Shown: in pieces, positions 1 through 8,845 of the stretch
Layout of the letters: the number at the start of each line of letters is the position of its first letter
Numbering within the stretch: position 1 is the first letter of the stretch
Assembly (NCBI GenBank): GCA_964477035.1
Contig: CAYZCW010000001.1
Location: 1 to 64,000 of the forward strand
DNA: 64,000 bases
Direction: 5' to 3'
Source of the DNA: SLSG01 sp964477035
GTDB lineage: Bacteria > Bacteroidota > Bacteroidia > Bacteroidales > UBA7960
Made by a program: the position numbers and the translations under genes
Notes under the pieces: model-generated
What the model was told of the DNA's origin: nothing
Seen by the model: only the letters and a program-made list of their open reading frames with translations
The model's database searches: none

Positions 1-2802
1 CTACACCACCACGTTCACGATCTTGCCCGGCACCACGATCACCCGGCGGGGGGGCTTGCCGGCCAACCATTTGGCGGCCTCCGGGGCCTGCAACACGGCC
101 TGTTCGACTGCCTCCCTGCTGCTGCCGGCGGGCAGCTCCAGCTTGAAGCGGGTTTTGCCGTTGAAGGACACGGGATAGGTGACGCTGTCGTCTTTCACGA
201 AGCGTTCCTCCCAGGCGGGGAATGACGCTTCGGTGACGCTGCTGTCGTGGCCAAGCCGGTGCCATAGTTCCTCTCCCAGGTGGGGGGCGAACGAAGAGAT
301 CATCACGGCCAGCGGCTCCAGCACTTCCCGTTTGTTGCATCCCAGATCGCCCAGCTCGTTCACGCAGATCATGAAGGCGCTCACGGCGGTGTTGAACGAG
401 AACTTTTCGATGTCTTCCCCGATCTTCTTCACGGCCTTGTGCAGCACTTTCTTCTCCTGTTCGGAGGCAGGCTCCTCCGACACACTCCAGTTGTTTTCGC
501 GGTCGTGGTAAAGGCGCCACAGCTTGCGGATGAAGCGGAACACGCCCTCGATGCCGTTGGTGTCCCACGGCTTGGCCTGTTCGATGGGGCCGAGAAACAT
601 CTCATACAGGCGCAGGGTGTCGGCCCCGTAATGGTCGATCAGGTCGTCGGGGTTCACCACGTTGTGAAACGACTTGGACATCTTCTCGATCTCCCAGCCG
701 CAGACATACTTGCCTTCCTCCAGGATGAATTCCGCATCGGCATATTCGGGATTCCACTGGCGGAAGGCCTCGATGTCGAGGAGGTCGTGGTGCACGATGT
801 TCACGTCCACGTGAATCGGCATGGTGTCGTATTGCTCGCGCAGGTTGCGGGAGACAAAGGTGTTGGATCCCTTGACCCGGTACACGAAGTTGGAGCGACC
901 CTGGATCATGCCCTGGTTGATCAGTTTCCTGAAGGGTTCCTGCTCGACCACCACCCCGGTATCGTACAGGAATTTGTTCCAGAAGCGGGCGTAGATCAGG
1001 TGGCCGGTGGCATGCTCGGCCCCGCCCACATAGAGGTCCACGTTCCGCCAATAGCCCACCGCCTCCTGCGAAACCAGGGCCTGGCCGTTGCGGGGATCCA
1101 TGTAGCGGATGTAGTAGGCGCTGGAGCCGGCAAAGCCCGGCATGGTGTTGCACTCCAGCGGATGGCCTTCTGCCGTTTCCCAGTTTTTCGCCCTGGCCAG
1201 GGGCGGTTCGCCCGATTCGGTGGGCAGGTATTTGTCGACAGGGGGCAGCTCCAGCGGCAGCCGCGACTCGTCCAGCACATAAGGCATGCCATCCCGGTAA
1301 TAAACCGGGAAAGGCTCGCCCCAGTAACGCTGCCTGCTGAAGATGGCATCCCTCAGCCGGTAGTTGATGCGGCCGGTGCCGATGCCCTTCTCCTCCAGCT
1401 TTTCGGTCATTGTCCGGATGGCCTCCTGCACCTGCATGCCGTTGAGGAAGTCGCTGTTGACCAGGGTCCCCTCTTTGGCGTCGTAGGAGGCCTCTTCGAT
1501 GTTGCCTCCGCTGACCACCTCGGCAATTCTGATCCCGTAATGCCGGGCGAAGGCGTGGTCGCGGCTGTCGTGGGCCGGCACCGCCATGATGGCGCCCGTG
1601 CCGTAGCCGGCCAGCACGTAGTCGGCGATATAGATGGGCATCAGCTCGCCGGTAAACGGGTGCACGGCATGGGCGCCGGTAAACTGGCCGGACACGGTCT
1701 TCACCTCGGCCATGCGCTCCCGCTCGGAACGGTTCCTGGCCCAGGCCACATATTTGTCCACCGCCTCTTTATGGTCGGATGGGGTGATCCGCTCCACCAG
1801 CTCATGTTCCGGGGCGAGCACCATGAAGGTGGCTCCGAAGAGGGTGTCGGGCCGGGTGGTGAACACCTCGATCAGCTCGCCCGTTTCCGCCGGCCTGCCT
1901 TCCGGTCCGGAAGCCGCCCGGGGGTCGTGCACCCCGAAAAAGATGGTGGCCCCTTCGGAGCGGCCGATCCAGTTGCGCTGGATCTCCTTGAGGGAGTCGC
2001 TCCAGTCGATCTGCTCCAGACCTTCCAGCAGGCGCTCGGCATAGGCGGTGATGCGCAGGAACCATTGTGTCATCTTCTTGCGCTCCACGGGGTGGCCGCC
2101 CCTGACGGAAAAGCCTTCCTTCACCTCGTCATTGGCCAGCACGGTTCCCAGTTTGGCGCACCAGTTCACCATGGTGTCGGCCTGGTAGGCCAGGCGGTAG
2201 TGCATCAGGACCTGCTGCTGCTCTTTCTCGCTCATGCCGGACCAGTCCGCTGCCGTGAAGTGGCCCTGGAAGTCGGTGGCGGCGCGGACGCCGGTGCTGC
2301 CTTCCCGGGCGAAGCGTTCCACGAGTTTGTCGATGGGCGCCGCCCTGTCGGTGTCCTTGTCGTAATAATGCCGGAAAAGCTGGATGAAGGTCCACTGCGT
2401 CCAGTGGTAGTAAGCCGGATCGCAGGTACGCACCTCTCTGTCCCAGTCGTAGCTGAACCCGATGCGGTCGAGCTGCTGCCGGTAGCGCCGGATGTTGTTT
2501 TCGGTGGTGATGGCCGGGTGCTGCCCGGTCTGGATGGCGTACTGCTCGGCCGGCAGGCCGTAGGCATCGTAGCCCATGGGATGCAGGACGTTATACCCCT
2601 TCTGCCGCATATACCGGGAGAAGATGTCGGATGCGATGTACCCCAGGGGATGGCCCACATGCAGGCCTGCGCCCGAAGGGTAGGGGAACATGTCCAGCAC
2701 ATAATATTTCGGCCGGCCGGAATCTTCGGTCACTTTATAGGTCTGGTTTACCCGCCACCATTCCTGCCACTTCTTCTCTACCTCTCTGAAATTGTAGTCC
2801 AT
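1..2802 (-). CDS. leuS: Leucyl-tRNA synthetase
   Basis: Charges tRNA-Leu with leucine in the cytoplasm. The 933-residue protein begins MDYNFREVEKKWQEWW, typical for LeuRS. The class I signature HVGH lies near the N-terminus in PYPSGAGLHVGHPLGY, and the KMSKS loop is intact in KMSKSFHN towards the C-terminus. An editing (CP1) domain with the usual TTRPDT stretch lies between them. The stop codon is the first three bases of the window, so the gene is complete. The open frame runs on upstream into the N-run, but the ATG at 2802 matches the family start and has a TAnnTTTG element just upstream. It is transcribed away from the cyclophilin across the assembly gap. Confidence 0.97.
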   Translation of the reverse strand: MDYNFREVEKKWQEWWRVNQTYKVTEDSGRPKYYVLDMFPYPSGAGLHVGHPLGYIASDIFSRYMRQKGYNVLHPMGYDAYGLPAEQYAIQTGQHPAITTENNIRRYRQQLDRIGFSYDWDREVRTCDPAYYHWTQWTFIQLFRHYYDKDTDRAAPIDKLVERFAREGSTGVRAATDFQGHFTAADWSGMSEKEQQQVLMHYRLAYQADTMVNWCAKLGTVLANDEVKEGFSVRGGHPVERKKMTQWFLRITAYAERLLEGLEQIDWSDSLKEIQRNWIGRSEGATIFFGVHDPRAASGPEGRPAETGELIEVFTTRPDTLFGATFMVLAPEHELVERITPSDHKEAVDKYVAWARNRSERERMAEVKTVSGQFTGAHAVHPFTGELMPIYIADYVLAGYGTGAIMAVPAHDSRDHAFARHYGIRIAEVVSGGNIEEASYDAKEGTLVNSDFLNGMQVQEAIRTMTEKLEEKGIGTGRINYRLRDAIFSRQRYWGEPFPVYYRDGMPYVLDESRLPLELPPVDKYLPTESGEPPLARAKNWETAEGHPLECNTMPGFAGSSAYYIRYMDPRNGQALVSQEAVGYWRNVDLYVGGAEHATGHLIYARFWNKFLYDTGVVVEQEPFRKLINQGMIQGRSNFVYRVKGSNTFVSRNLREQYDTMPIHVDVNIVHHDLLDIEAFRQWNPEYADAEFILEEGKYVCGWEIEKMSKSFHNVVNPDDLIDHYGADTLRLYEMFLGPIEQAKPWDTNGIEGVFRFIRKLWRLYHDRENNWSVSEEPASEQEKKVLHKAVKKIGEDIEKFSFNTAVSAFMICVNELGDLGCNKREVLEPLAVMISSFAPHLGEELWHRLGHDSSVTEASFPAWEERFVKDDSVTYPVSFNGKTRFKLELPAGSSREAVEQAVLQAPEAAKWLAGKPPRRVIVVPGKIVNVVV

Positions 2803-2824
2803 AACACCGATTGAATTCAGTCTG

Positions 2825-2832
2825 CAAAGGTA
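2825..2832 (-). promoter_or_regulatory. Bacteroidota -7 promoter element for leuS
   Basis: Reads TACCTTTG on the minus strand, matching the TAnnTTTG consensus of the Bacteroidota primary sigma factor, about 22 bases before the leuS start codon. The matching -33 TTG would fall at or near the N-run and cannot be seen. Confidence 0.6.
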
Positions 2833-2841
2833 ATGAAAAAA

Positions 2842-2941
2842 NNNNNNNNNNNNNNNNNNNNNNNNNNNNNNNNNNNNNNNNNNNNNNNNNNNNNNNNNNN
2901 NNNNNNNNNNNNNNNNNNNNNNNNNNNNNNNNNNNNNNNNN
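2842..2941. other. Assembly gap of 100 N
   Basis: Exactly 100 N, the conventional placeholder for a scaffold gap of unknown length. It separates leuS from the cyclophilin gene and removes the start of the latter, so the true distance between them is unknown. Confidence 0.98.
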
Positions 2942-3367
2942 GAAATAAAGACAGAGAAAGGGACCATGATGGTCGAATTCTTTGAGAAGGATGCGCCCGG
3001 AACGGTGAAGAACTTTGTGGACCTGTCCAAAAAGGGATTTTACGACGGACTCACCTTTCACCGGGTGATCCCGGATTTTGTGATCCAGGGGGGCTGTCCC
3101 CACGGAACCGGTATGGGCGGCCCCGGCTATACAATCGACTGTGAACTGGACGGAGACAACCAATACCACGACCGCGGGGTGTTGTCCATGGCCCACGCCG
3201 GGCGCAATACCGGGGGCTCCCAGTTCTTCATCTGCCACAGCCGGGAAAACACCGCCCACCTGGACCGGCAGCATACCGTATTCGGCAGGGTGACCGAAGG
3301 GCTGGAAGTGATTGACCTGATCCGTCAGGGCGACAAGATCGAGAAGATCACGGTCCTGGAGGAATAA
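2942..3367 (+). CDS. Cyclophilin-type peptidyl-prolyl isomerase, 5' end lost in gap
   Basis: Catalyses cis-trans isomerisation of Xaa-Pro bonds during protein folding. The visible 141 residues carry the cyclophilin core: TFHRVIPDFVIQGG with the catalytic Arg, then NTGGSQFFI and the HTVFGRVTEG region. This is the short single-domain bacterial form. The frame stays open from the first base after the N-run (EIKTEKGTMMVEFF). The ATG at 2966 is therefore internal, since the preceding residues fit a beta strand typical of these proteins, and the true start lies in the gap. No signal peptide can be judged. It converges on groEL, with a strong hairpin between them. Confidence 0.93.
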   Translation, partial: EIKTEKGTMMVEFFEKDAPGTVKNFVDLSKKGFYDGLTFHRVIPDFVIQGGCPHGTGMGGPGYTIDCELDGDNQYHDRGVLSMAHAGRNTGGSQFFICHSRENTAHLDRQHTVFGRVTEGLEVIDLIRQGDKIEKITVLEE

Positions 3368-3375
3368 TTTCACCC

Positions 3376-3397
3376 ATGGGCAGGCCGCCCTGCCCAT
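3376..3397. other. Short inverted repeat after the cyclophilin gene
   Basis: A 9-bp perfect stem (ATGGGCAGG/CCTGCCCAT) with a 4-base loop, just after the cyclophilin stop codon. It has no T-run. It may fold at the transcript 3' end ahead of the stronger terminator at 3416-3450. Confidence 0.4.
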
Positions 3398-3415
3398 CAA
3401 TGCCCCTTCTGAAAG

Positions 3416-3450
3416 CAAAGAGGCCGTTCCCGCCGGGAACGGCCTCTTTG
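3416..3450. terminator. Bidirectional terminator between cyclophilin and groEL
   Basis: A 16-bp perfect stem, 3416-3431 pairing with 3435-3450, with a 3-base loop and AAAG/CTTT at its base. It lies between two convergent genes and can serve both strands. Confidence 0.85.
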
Positions 3451-3488
3451 TAAAACAGAGACAACGATGTGGACACGCAGGGGGGGGA

Positions 3489-5123
<1,635 letters not shown>

Positions 5124-5175
5124 ATTGCGTCTTTTTTAGTTACTTGGTTTCACGTATTTGATCTTGTTGATTCGG

Positions 5176-5454
5176 CTAGATGATGGCATAAATATCGGAC
5201 TCCCTCATGATGAGATAGTCTTTTCCGTCCACGCTGAGTTCCGTGCCGGAATACTTGCCATACAAAACCTTGTCACCAACTTTAACAGTGATGGGCTCGT
5301 CCTTTTTGCCATCGCCCACTGCCACCACGGTGCCTTTCATGGGCTTTTCCTTGGCGGTGTCGGGGATGATGATGCCACCGGCAGTCTTCTCTTCGGCGGG
5401 TGCGGGCTCAACCAAAACGCGATCTGCTAAAGGTTTGATGTTTACATTTGCCAT
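5176..5454 (-). CDS. groS: Co-chaperonin GroES (10 kDa)
   Basis: Lid of the GroEL chamber. It has 92 residues, the normal length, starts MANVNIKPLADRVLVEP, and carries the mobile loop EEKTAGGIIIPDTAKEKP that contacts GroEL. First gene of the groES-groEL operon. No clear TAnnTTTG element was found in the leader (5455-5578), so its promoter may be of another class. Confidence 0.98.
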   Translation of the reverse strand: MANVNIKPLADRVLVEPAPAEEKTAGGIIIPDTAKEKPMKGTVVAVGDGKKDEPITVKVGDKVLYGKYSGTELSVDGKDYLIMRESDIYAII

Positions 5455-5578
5455 GTTCTTTGGTTTTATTTGTTAGACATTTGAAAGAATCGGATGGTCC
5501 GCTTAGGGCTTTCACAATTTATGCCAAAGGTTGGCCAGCCGTGAATTCAGGACAAAATTGCATGATTCCTGTCCGGAC

Positions 5579-5617
5579 AAAAAAAAGGTGTCAGACTGGT
5601 ATGCCAATCTGACACCT
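5579..5617 (-). terminator. Intrinsic terminator after secG
   Basis: On the minus strand a 10-bp stem (AGGTGTCAGA with TCTGACACCT, 5586-5617) is followed directly by a run of eight T. This is a textbook Rho-independent terminator. It separates the secG operon from the groES-groEL promoter region. Confidence 0.88.
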
Positions 5618-5640
5618 GATAAGGCCGTGTAATGCCGGGC

Positions 5641-5994
5641 CTAGTTCTCCGGGGTTTCCGGTTCCTGCTGTCCGCCCTCGGTGGGGGTGGGCAGGGTGAC
5701 CGGCGGCACGTCGGTGGCCGGTATCAGGTCGCGCACCTCGCTTTGTGCGGCAGGGCCTGTCTGGGACCGCGGGATGACGAAGGTGGAAGTCAGCGTCAGC
5801 GCCAGCAGGACAATCGCCAGGGTCCAGGTGGCTTTTTCCAGAAAATCGGTGGTCTTCCGGACCCCCATGATCTGGTTGGATGATGAAAAGTTCGAAGCCA
5901 GTCCGCCTCCCTTCGAGTTCTGCACCAGGACGATGAGCACCAAAAGGATGCATGTGATCAGAATCAGTACGGAAATCAATACGTATGCGCCCAT
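5641..5994 (-). CDS. secG: Preprotein translocase subunit SecG
   Basis: Small inner-membrane partner of SecYE. The 117 residues show two membrane helices (about 4-24 and 57-75) separated by the SecG hallmark NSKGGGLASNF. A Pro/Glu-rich tail of about 40 residues follows, a lineage-typical extension. Last gene of the sigma-54 regulator/lptE/TPR/secG operon and followed by a strong terminator. Confidence 0.95.
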   Translation of the reverse strand: MGAYVLISVLILITCILLVLIVLVQNSKGGGLASNFSSSNQIMGVRKTTDFLEKATWTLAIVLLALTLTSTFVIPRSQTGPAAQSEVRDLIPATDVPPVTLPTPTEGGQQEPETPEN

Positions 5995-6079
5995 TATTTT
6001 TGCGTTTTTCGTGGTTTTTTCTTGCTTGCTTGCCGGGTTCGGGGGTGTTCGCTGGTTTGTAATCCCCTGTCAGACAGGA

Positions 6080-6721
6080 TTATTTGTGATTATTTCCGCC
6101 TTTCCCCAGGGCCTCAATTTTTTGTGCAAAGTAACTGCTTTTTTCCGGGAATTTCAAATTTAATTTTTCGTAAAGGCCTATGGCCTTTTCGGTTTGGCCC
6201 TGCCTAGCCAGGATGTCGGCCAGGGTCTCACTGATCAGGTCTTGTGGTTCCTCCAGGAATTCCTCTCCGAGGACCTCCCCGCTGCCTCCGTCTTTTGTTG
6301 GGTCGATCCGCGGGTCGGCCTGCAGGAAGCGGTCGATGATCTCCTGTTGCTTTTTCACGTGCAGGGGTGTCTGCCTTGCATCCCCATCCTGCTTGTCCTC
6401 GTCGGATGATGAAAGCCCCTGCCAGCACCCCATCCCTTCCATGCCGGGCAGCTGCTCTTCAGGAGAAGGCCCCGGATCCAGCCGGAATTCCTCCCAGGGG
6501 ACAGACATCATTTCCTGGAAGCGCTTGCGGTCGGCCGAATAGGCCAGGGCACGGCTGATGGCATGGCCATATGGGTGTTCGCCCAGTTGCTGCAGGTTCC
6601 GGGCCAGCAGCAACTGGGCCGGCTGGCAGTAGGGATGGCGTGCACAGAAGTCCTCGAGTTCCTCCCTCGCCTGCCCGTCGAGCGGTCTTTGCCTTAACAC
6701 CAGTGCCGTCAGTATGTTCAT
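6080..6721 (-). CDS. TPR-like protein between lptE and secG
   Basis: About 213 residues, no signal peptide. The N-terminal third is helical and resembles a short repeat array (LEDFCARHPYCQPAQLLLARNL). The middle is low-complexity and acidic. The C-terminal part (ETLADILARQGQTEKAIGLYEKL) reads as one to two TPR motifs. The gene occupies a conserved slot between lptE and secG in Bacteroidota, but its molecular role is not known to me. The start is uncertain: ATG at 6721 gives MNILTALV, and an in-frame ATG lies three codons upstream at 6730. The position suggests a scaffold role in envelope biogenesis, which is inference. Confidence 0.8.
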   Translation of the reverse strand: MNILTALVLRQRPLDGQAREELEDFCARHPYCQPAQLLLARNLQQLGEHPYGHAISRALAYSADRKRFQEMMSVPWEEFRLDPGPSPEEQLPGMEGMGCWQGLSSSDEDKQDGDARQTPLHVKKQQEIIDRFLQADPRIDPTKDGGSGEVLGEEFLEEPQDLISETLADILARQGQTEKAIGLYEKLNLKFPEKSSYFAQKIEALGKGGNNHK

Positions 6722-6805
6722 ACAATCCAATGGTTTCCGTTCAAGCCGGGATGCCCCGGGGGTGGCTCTCCCGCGTCCGGTGTTGCCTGCGGACCGGTGG
6801 CCGGT

Positions 6806-7339
6806 TTACCAGTTCACCACCGCCGCATTGAAGATCTCCTCCACGAGTTCTTCGTTGATCACATCGATGGCTTCGTTCTCGATCTGTGACAGGCTGATCT
6901 CGGCCGGGTAATCGAAGAACCGGGAGAACGTCCTTTCGAAATCGCTGCTTGAATCCATTTCGTTGACAAACCGCACCCTCACGGTGATGGTCAGGCGGTT
7001 GAGGGATGCCCGGTCATCCCCGGCGATGGCGGTCGGCTGCGTGCTGTACCCGGTGATGGCGCCCTCGAAATGCAGGTCGCCCCCGTCCTCAATAAGCCGC
7101 AGGTTGGTCTGCCGCACGAATTTGTCCTGCAGCGCTTCAGTGAACCGCTGGCTCAGCGTGGGCTGCACCAGGGGCGCATCGTTGGGGAAGAAGGCCACCG
7201 AGATGGTCCTGGCCTCCGGCGGGATGCTCGCCCCGGTAAAGGAATACACGCCGCAACCACCCAGTCCCAGGAGCAGCGGCAGCACCCACAGGCCCGGCCA
7301 GTACAGGCCCATCCGACGAAAAAACTTGGCAGTACGCAT
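6806..7339 (-). CDS. lptE: LPS-assembly lipoprotein LptE
   Basis: Outer-membrane lipoprotein that plugs LptD and helps insert lipopolysaccharide. The 177 residues start MRTAKFFRRMGLYW, with a hydrophobic signal and lipobox LGGC (Cys29). The lineage-typical GVYSFTGASIPPEARTISV follows. An upstream ATG at 7471 would add 44 residues translated from the regulator 3' end and the 7-bp repeat array, so the ATG at 7339 is preferred. The intervening gap of about 46 bases is filled almost entirely by the array at 7351-7385. Confidence 0.92.
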   Translation of the reverse strand: MRTAKFFRRMGLYWPGLWVLPLLLGLGGCGVYSFTGASIPPEARTISVAFFPNDAPLVQPTLSQRFTEALQDKFVRQTNLRLIEDGGDLHFEGAITGYSTQPTAIAGDDRASLNRLTITVRVRFVNEMDSSSDFERTFSRFFDYPAEISLSQIENEAIDVINEELVEEIFNAAVVNW

Positions 7340-7350
7340 TTTTAAATCAT

Positions 7351-7385
7351 TTGGCTGTTGGTTGTTGGCTGTTGGCTTTTGGTCG
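7351..7385 (-). repeat. Heptad repeat array before lptE (5 units)
   Basis: On the plus strand five consecutive 7-mers: TTGGCTG, TTGGTTG, TTGGCTG, TTGGCTT, TTGGTCG. In the sense of lptE they read as CNNCCAA/CCAANNN units. The array ends at the base next to the stop codon of the upstream regulator and lies 11 bases before the lptE start. It is the same family as the arrays at 8767-8836 and 47756-47811. Confidence 0.85.
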
Positions 7386-8627
7386 TCAACCAATGCCGTA
7401 TTCCTTGATCTTTCTGTACAATGTGCGCTCCGAGATGCCCAGTTCCTGTGCGGCCCGCTTTCTCCTGCCACCGTGCTTTTCCAGGGCGCGGACGATCAGG
7501 TCCCGCTCCTTGTCCTGGATTGACAGGTTCTCTTCGTAAACCTCCAGGGGGTCTTCCTCGTAGGTGTCCACCACCTGGTGGTGGTCGTCCGCATGGGGAT
7601 GTTCCTTTTCAGGCTGGTAGACCTGAGGGAGGTCCCGCTCTTCATAGAGTTTTTCGATCAGGTGGGCGTGTTCTTCCTGAAAACCGCTCGACACCTGTCC
7701 GTCGCGCATCAGCTCGGAAATGACCTTCTTCATGTCGGTGATGTCGCGCTTCATGTCGAACAGCAGTTTGTAAAGAATCTCCCGTTCGCTGAAACCGGCG
7801 GAGGAATCCACTTTGTCGCGCAGCAGCACAGGCAGCCTTTCGTCCCGCTCTCCGGGAAGGTATTTGAGGATGGTGTCGGATGCGACCACCCGCTCCTGTT
7901 CGATCACGGAGATCTGCTCGGCCAGGTTTTTTAGCTGGCGGATGTTGCCGCTCCAGCGGTGGTTTCTCAGCATCTCTTCTGCATCGGGGGTCAGCTGCAG
8001 GGGGGGCATGCGGTATTTTTCGGCAAAGTCTGACGAGAACTTCTTGAACAACAGGATGATGTCTTCCTTGCGTTCCCTCAGGGGGGGCACGATGATGGGT
8101 ACCGTGTTGAGGCGGTAGTAGAGGTCCTCACGGAACCTGCCGCCGGCTATGGCTTCCTGCAGGTTGATGTTGGTGGCGGCCACCACCCTGACATCGGTTT
8201 TCTGCACTTTGGAAGAGCCCACTTTGATGAACTCGCCCGATTCCAGTACCCGGAGCAGGCGCACCTGGGTGAGCAGGGGCAGCTCGGCCACCTCGTCCAG
8301 AAAAATGGTTCCCCCGTTCACCACTTCGAAATAGCCCTTGCGGGCTTCGTGTGCCCCGGTGAATGACCCCTTTTCATGTCCGAACAGCTCCGAGTCGATG
8401 GTGCCTTCGGGAATGGCGCCGCAGTTGACGGCAATATAGGGGCCGTGCTTGCGCGGGCTCAGCTGGTGGATGATCTTTGGAAAGGCTTCCTTGCCCGTGC
8501 CGCTTTCCCCACTCACCAATACGGTGATGTCGGTCGGCGCCACCTGGCGGGCCACGTCGATGGCCCGGTCGAGCCTGGGGGAATGCCCGATGATCCCGAA
8601 ACGCTGCTTGATGGACTGGATATCCAT
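7386..8627 (-). CDS. Sigma-54-dependent transcriptional activator, no receiver domain
   Basis: AAA+ enhancer-binding protein that remodels sigma-54 RNA polymerase. About 413 residues. The AAA+ domain starts almost at the N-terminus with Walker A GESGTGKE, the sigma-54 contact loop GSFTGA, Walker B GGTIFLDEV and the R-finger region FREDLYYRLNTV. A linker rich in charged residues follows, then a C-terminal Fis-type helix-turn-helix (KRAAQELGISERTLYRKIKEYG). No receiver, GAF or PAS domain precedes the AAA+ core, so activity is not set by phosphorylation through this chain. The start MDIQSIKQRFG at 8627 fits the family; another ATG is at 8639. It heads the lptE-TPR-secG operon. Confidence 0.92.
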   Translation of the reverse strand: MDIQSIKQRFGIIGHSPRLDRAIDVARQVAPTDITVLVSGESGTGKEAFPKIIHQLSPRKHGPYIAVNCGAIPEGTIDSELFGHEKGSFTGAHEARKGYFEVVNGGTIFLDEVAELPLLTQVRLLRVLESGEFIKVGSSKVQKTDVRVVAATNINLQEAIAGGRFREDLYYRLNTVPIIVPPLRERKEDIILLFKKFSSDFAEKYRMPPLQLTPDAEEMLRNHRWSGNIRQLKNLAEQISVIEQERVVASDTILKYLPGERDERLPVLLRDKVDSSAGFSEREILYKLLFDMKRDITDMKKVISELMRDGQVSSGFQEEHAHLIEKLYEERDLPQVYQPEKEHPHADDHHQVVDTYEEDPLEVYEENLSIQDKERDLIVRALEKHGGRRKRAAQELGISERTLYRKIKEYGIG

Positions 8628-8657
8628 GAAACTTGCCAATTTGTCAGTTTATCAACG

Positions 8658-8665
8658 CAAAGGTA
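8658..8665 (-). promoter_or_regulatory. -7 element for the sigma-54 activator operon
   Basis: TACCTTTG on the minus strand, about 20-30 bases before the start codon. No convincing -33 TTG at the usual 19-21 base spacing. Confidence 0.55.
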
Positions 8666-8701
8666 ATGCATTCATGCCAAACATGGAATGTCAACAATGC
8701 T

Positions 8702-8709
8702 TATCTTTG
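8702..8709 (+). promoter_or_regulatory. -7 element for metG
   Basis: TATCTTTG on the plus strand. It implies a leader of about 130 bases that includes the whole heptad repeat array at 8767-8836, so the repeats are transcribed. No clear -33 TTG. Confidence 0.6.
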
Positions 8710-8766
8710 CACTCTGGTAAGGCCATGGAAAGGGCTGGCGGCCGGGTGTTGGACTCTGGGCCTAAG

Positions 8767-8836
8767 CCAACAACCAACAGCCAACAACCAACAGCCAATA
8801 ACCAACAGCCAATAACCAACAGCCAACAACCAACAA
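8767..8836 (+). repeat. Heptad repeat array in metG leader (10 units)
   Basis: Ten perfect in-register 7-mers: CCAACAA, CCAACAG, CCAACAA, CCAACAG, CCAATAA, CCAACAG, CCAATAA, CCAACAG, CCAACAA, CCAACAA. Positions 1-4 (CCAA) never vary, position 5 is C or T, and position 7 is A or G. The array ends 9 bases before the metG ATG, joined by CCTCCCCCC. There is no spacer/repeat structure as in CRISPR. Confidence 0.95.
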
Positions 8837-8845
8837 CCTCCCCCC

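Noticed and set aside
280..2814. 844-residue open frame opposite leuS
   Set aside because: Exact antisense of a clear synthetase gene. The composition is that of a high-GC shadow frame (Val/Gly/His-rich) with no domains.
2842..2941. Low-complexity or masked repeat
   Set aside because: Exactly 100 N between two genes, one of them truncated, is a scaffold gap rather than masked sequence.
5455..5578. CIRCE/HrcA operator before groES
   Set aside because: No TTAGCACTC-N9-GAGTGCTAA-like inverted repeat found in the leader.
8767..8836. CRISPR array
   Set aside because: The repeat unit is 7 bases in direct tandem with no spacers, and no cas genes are present.
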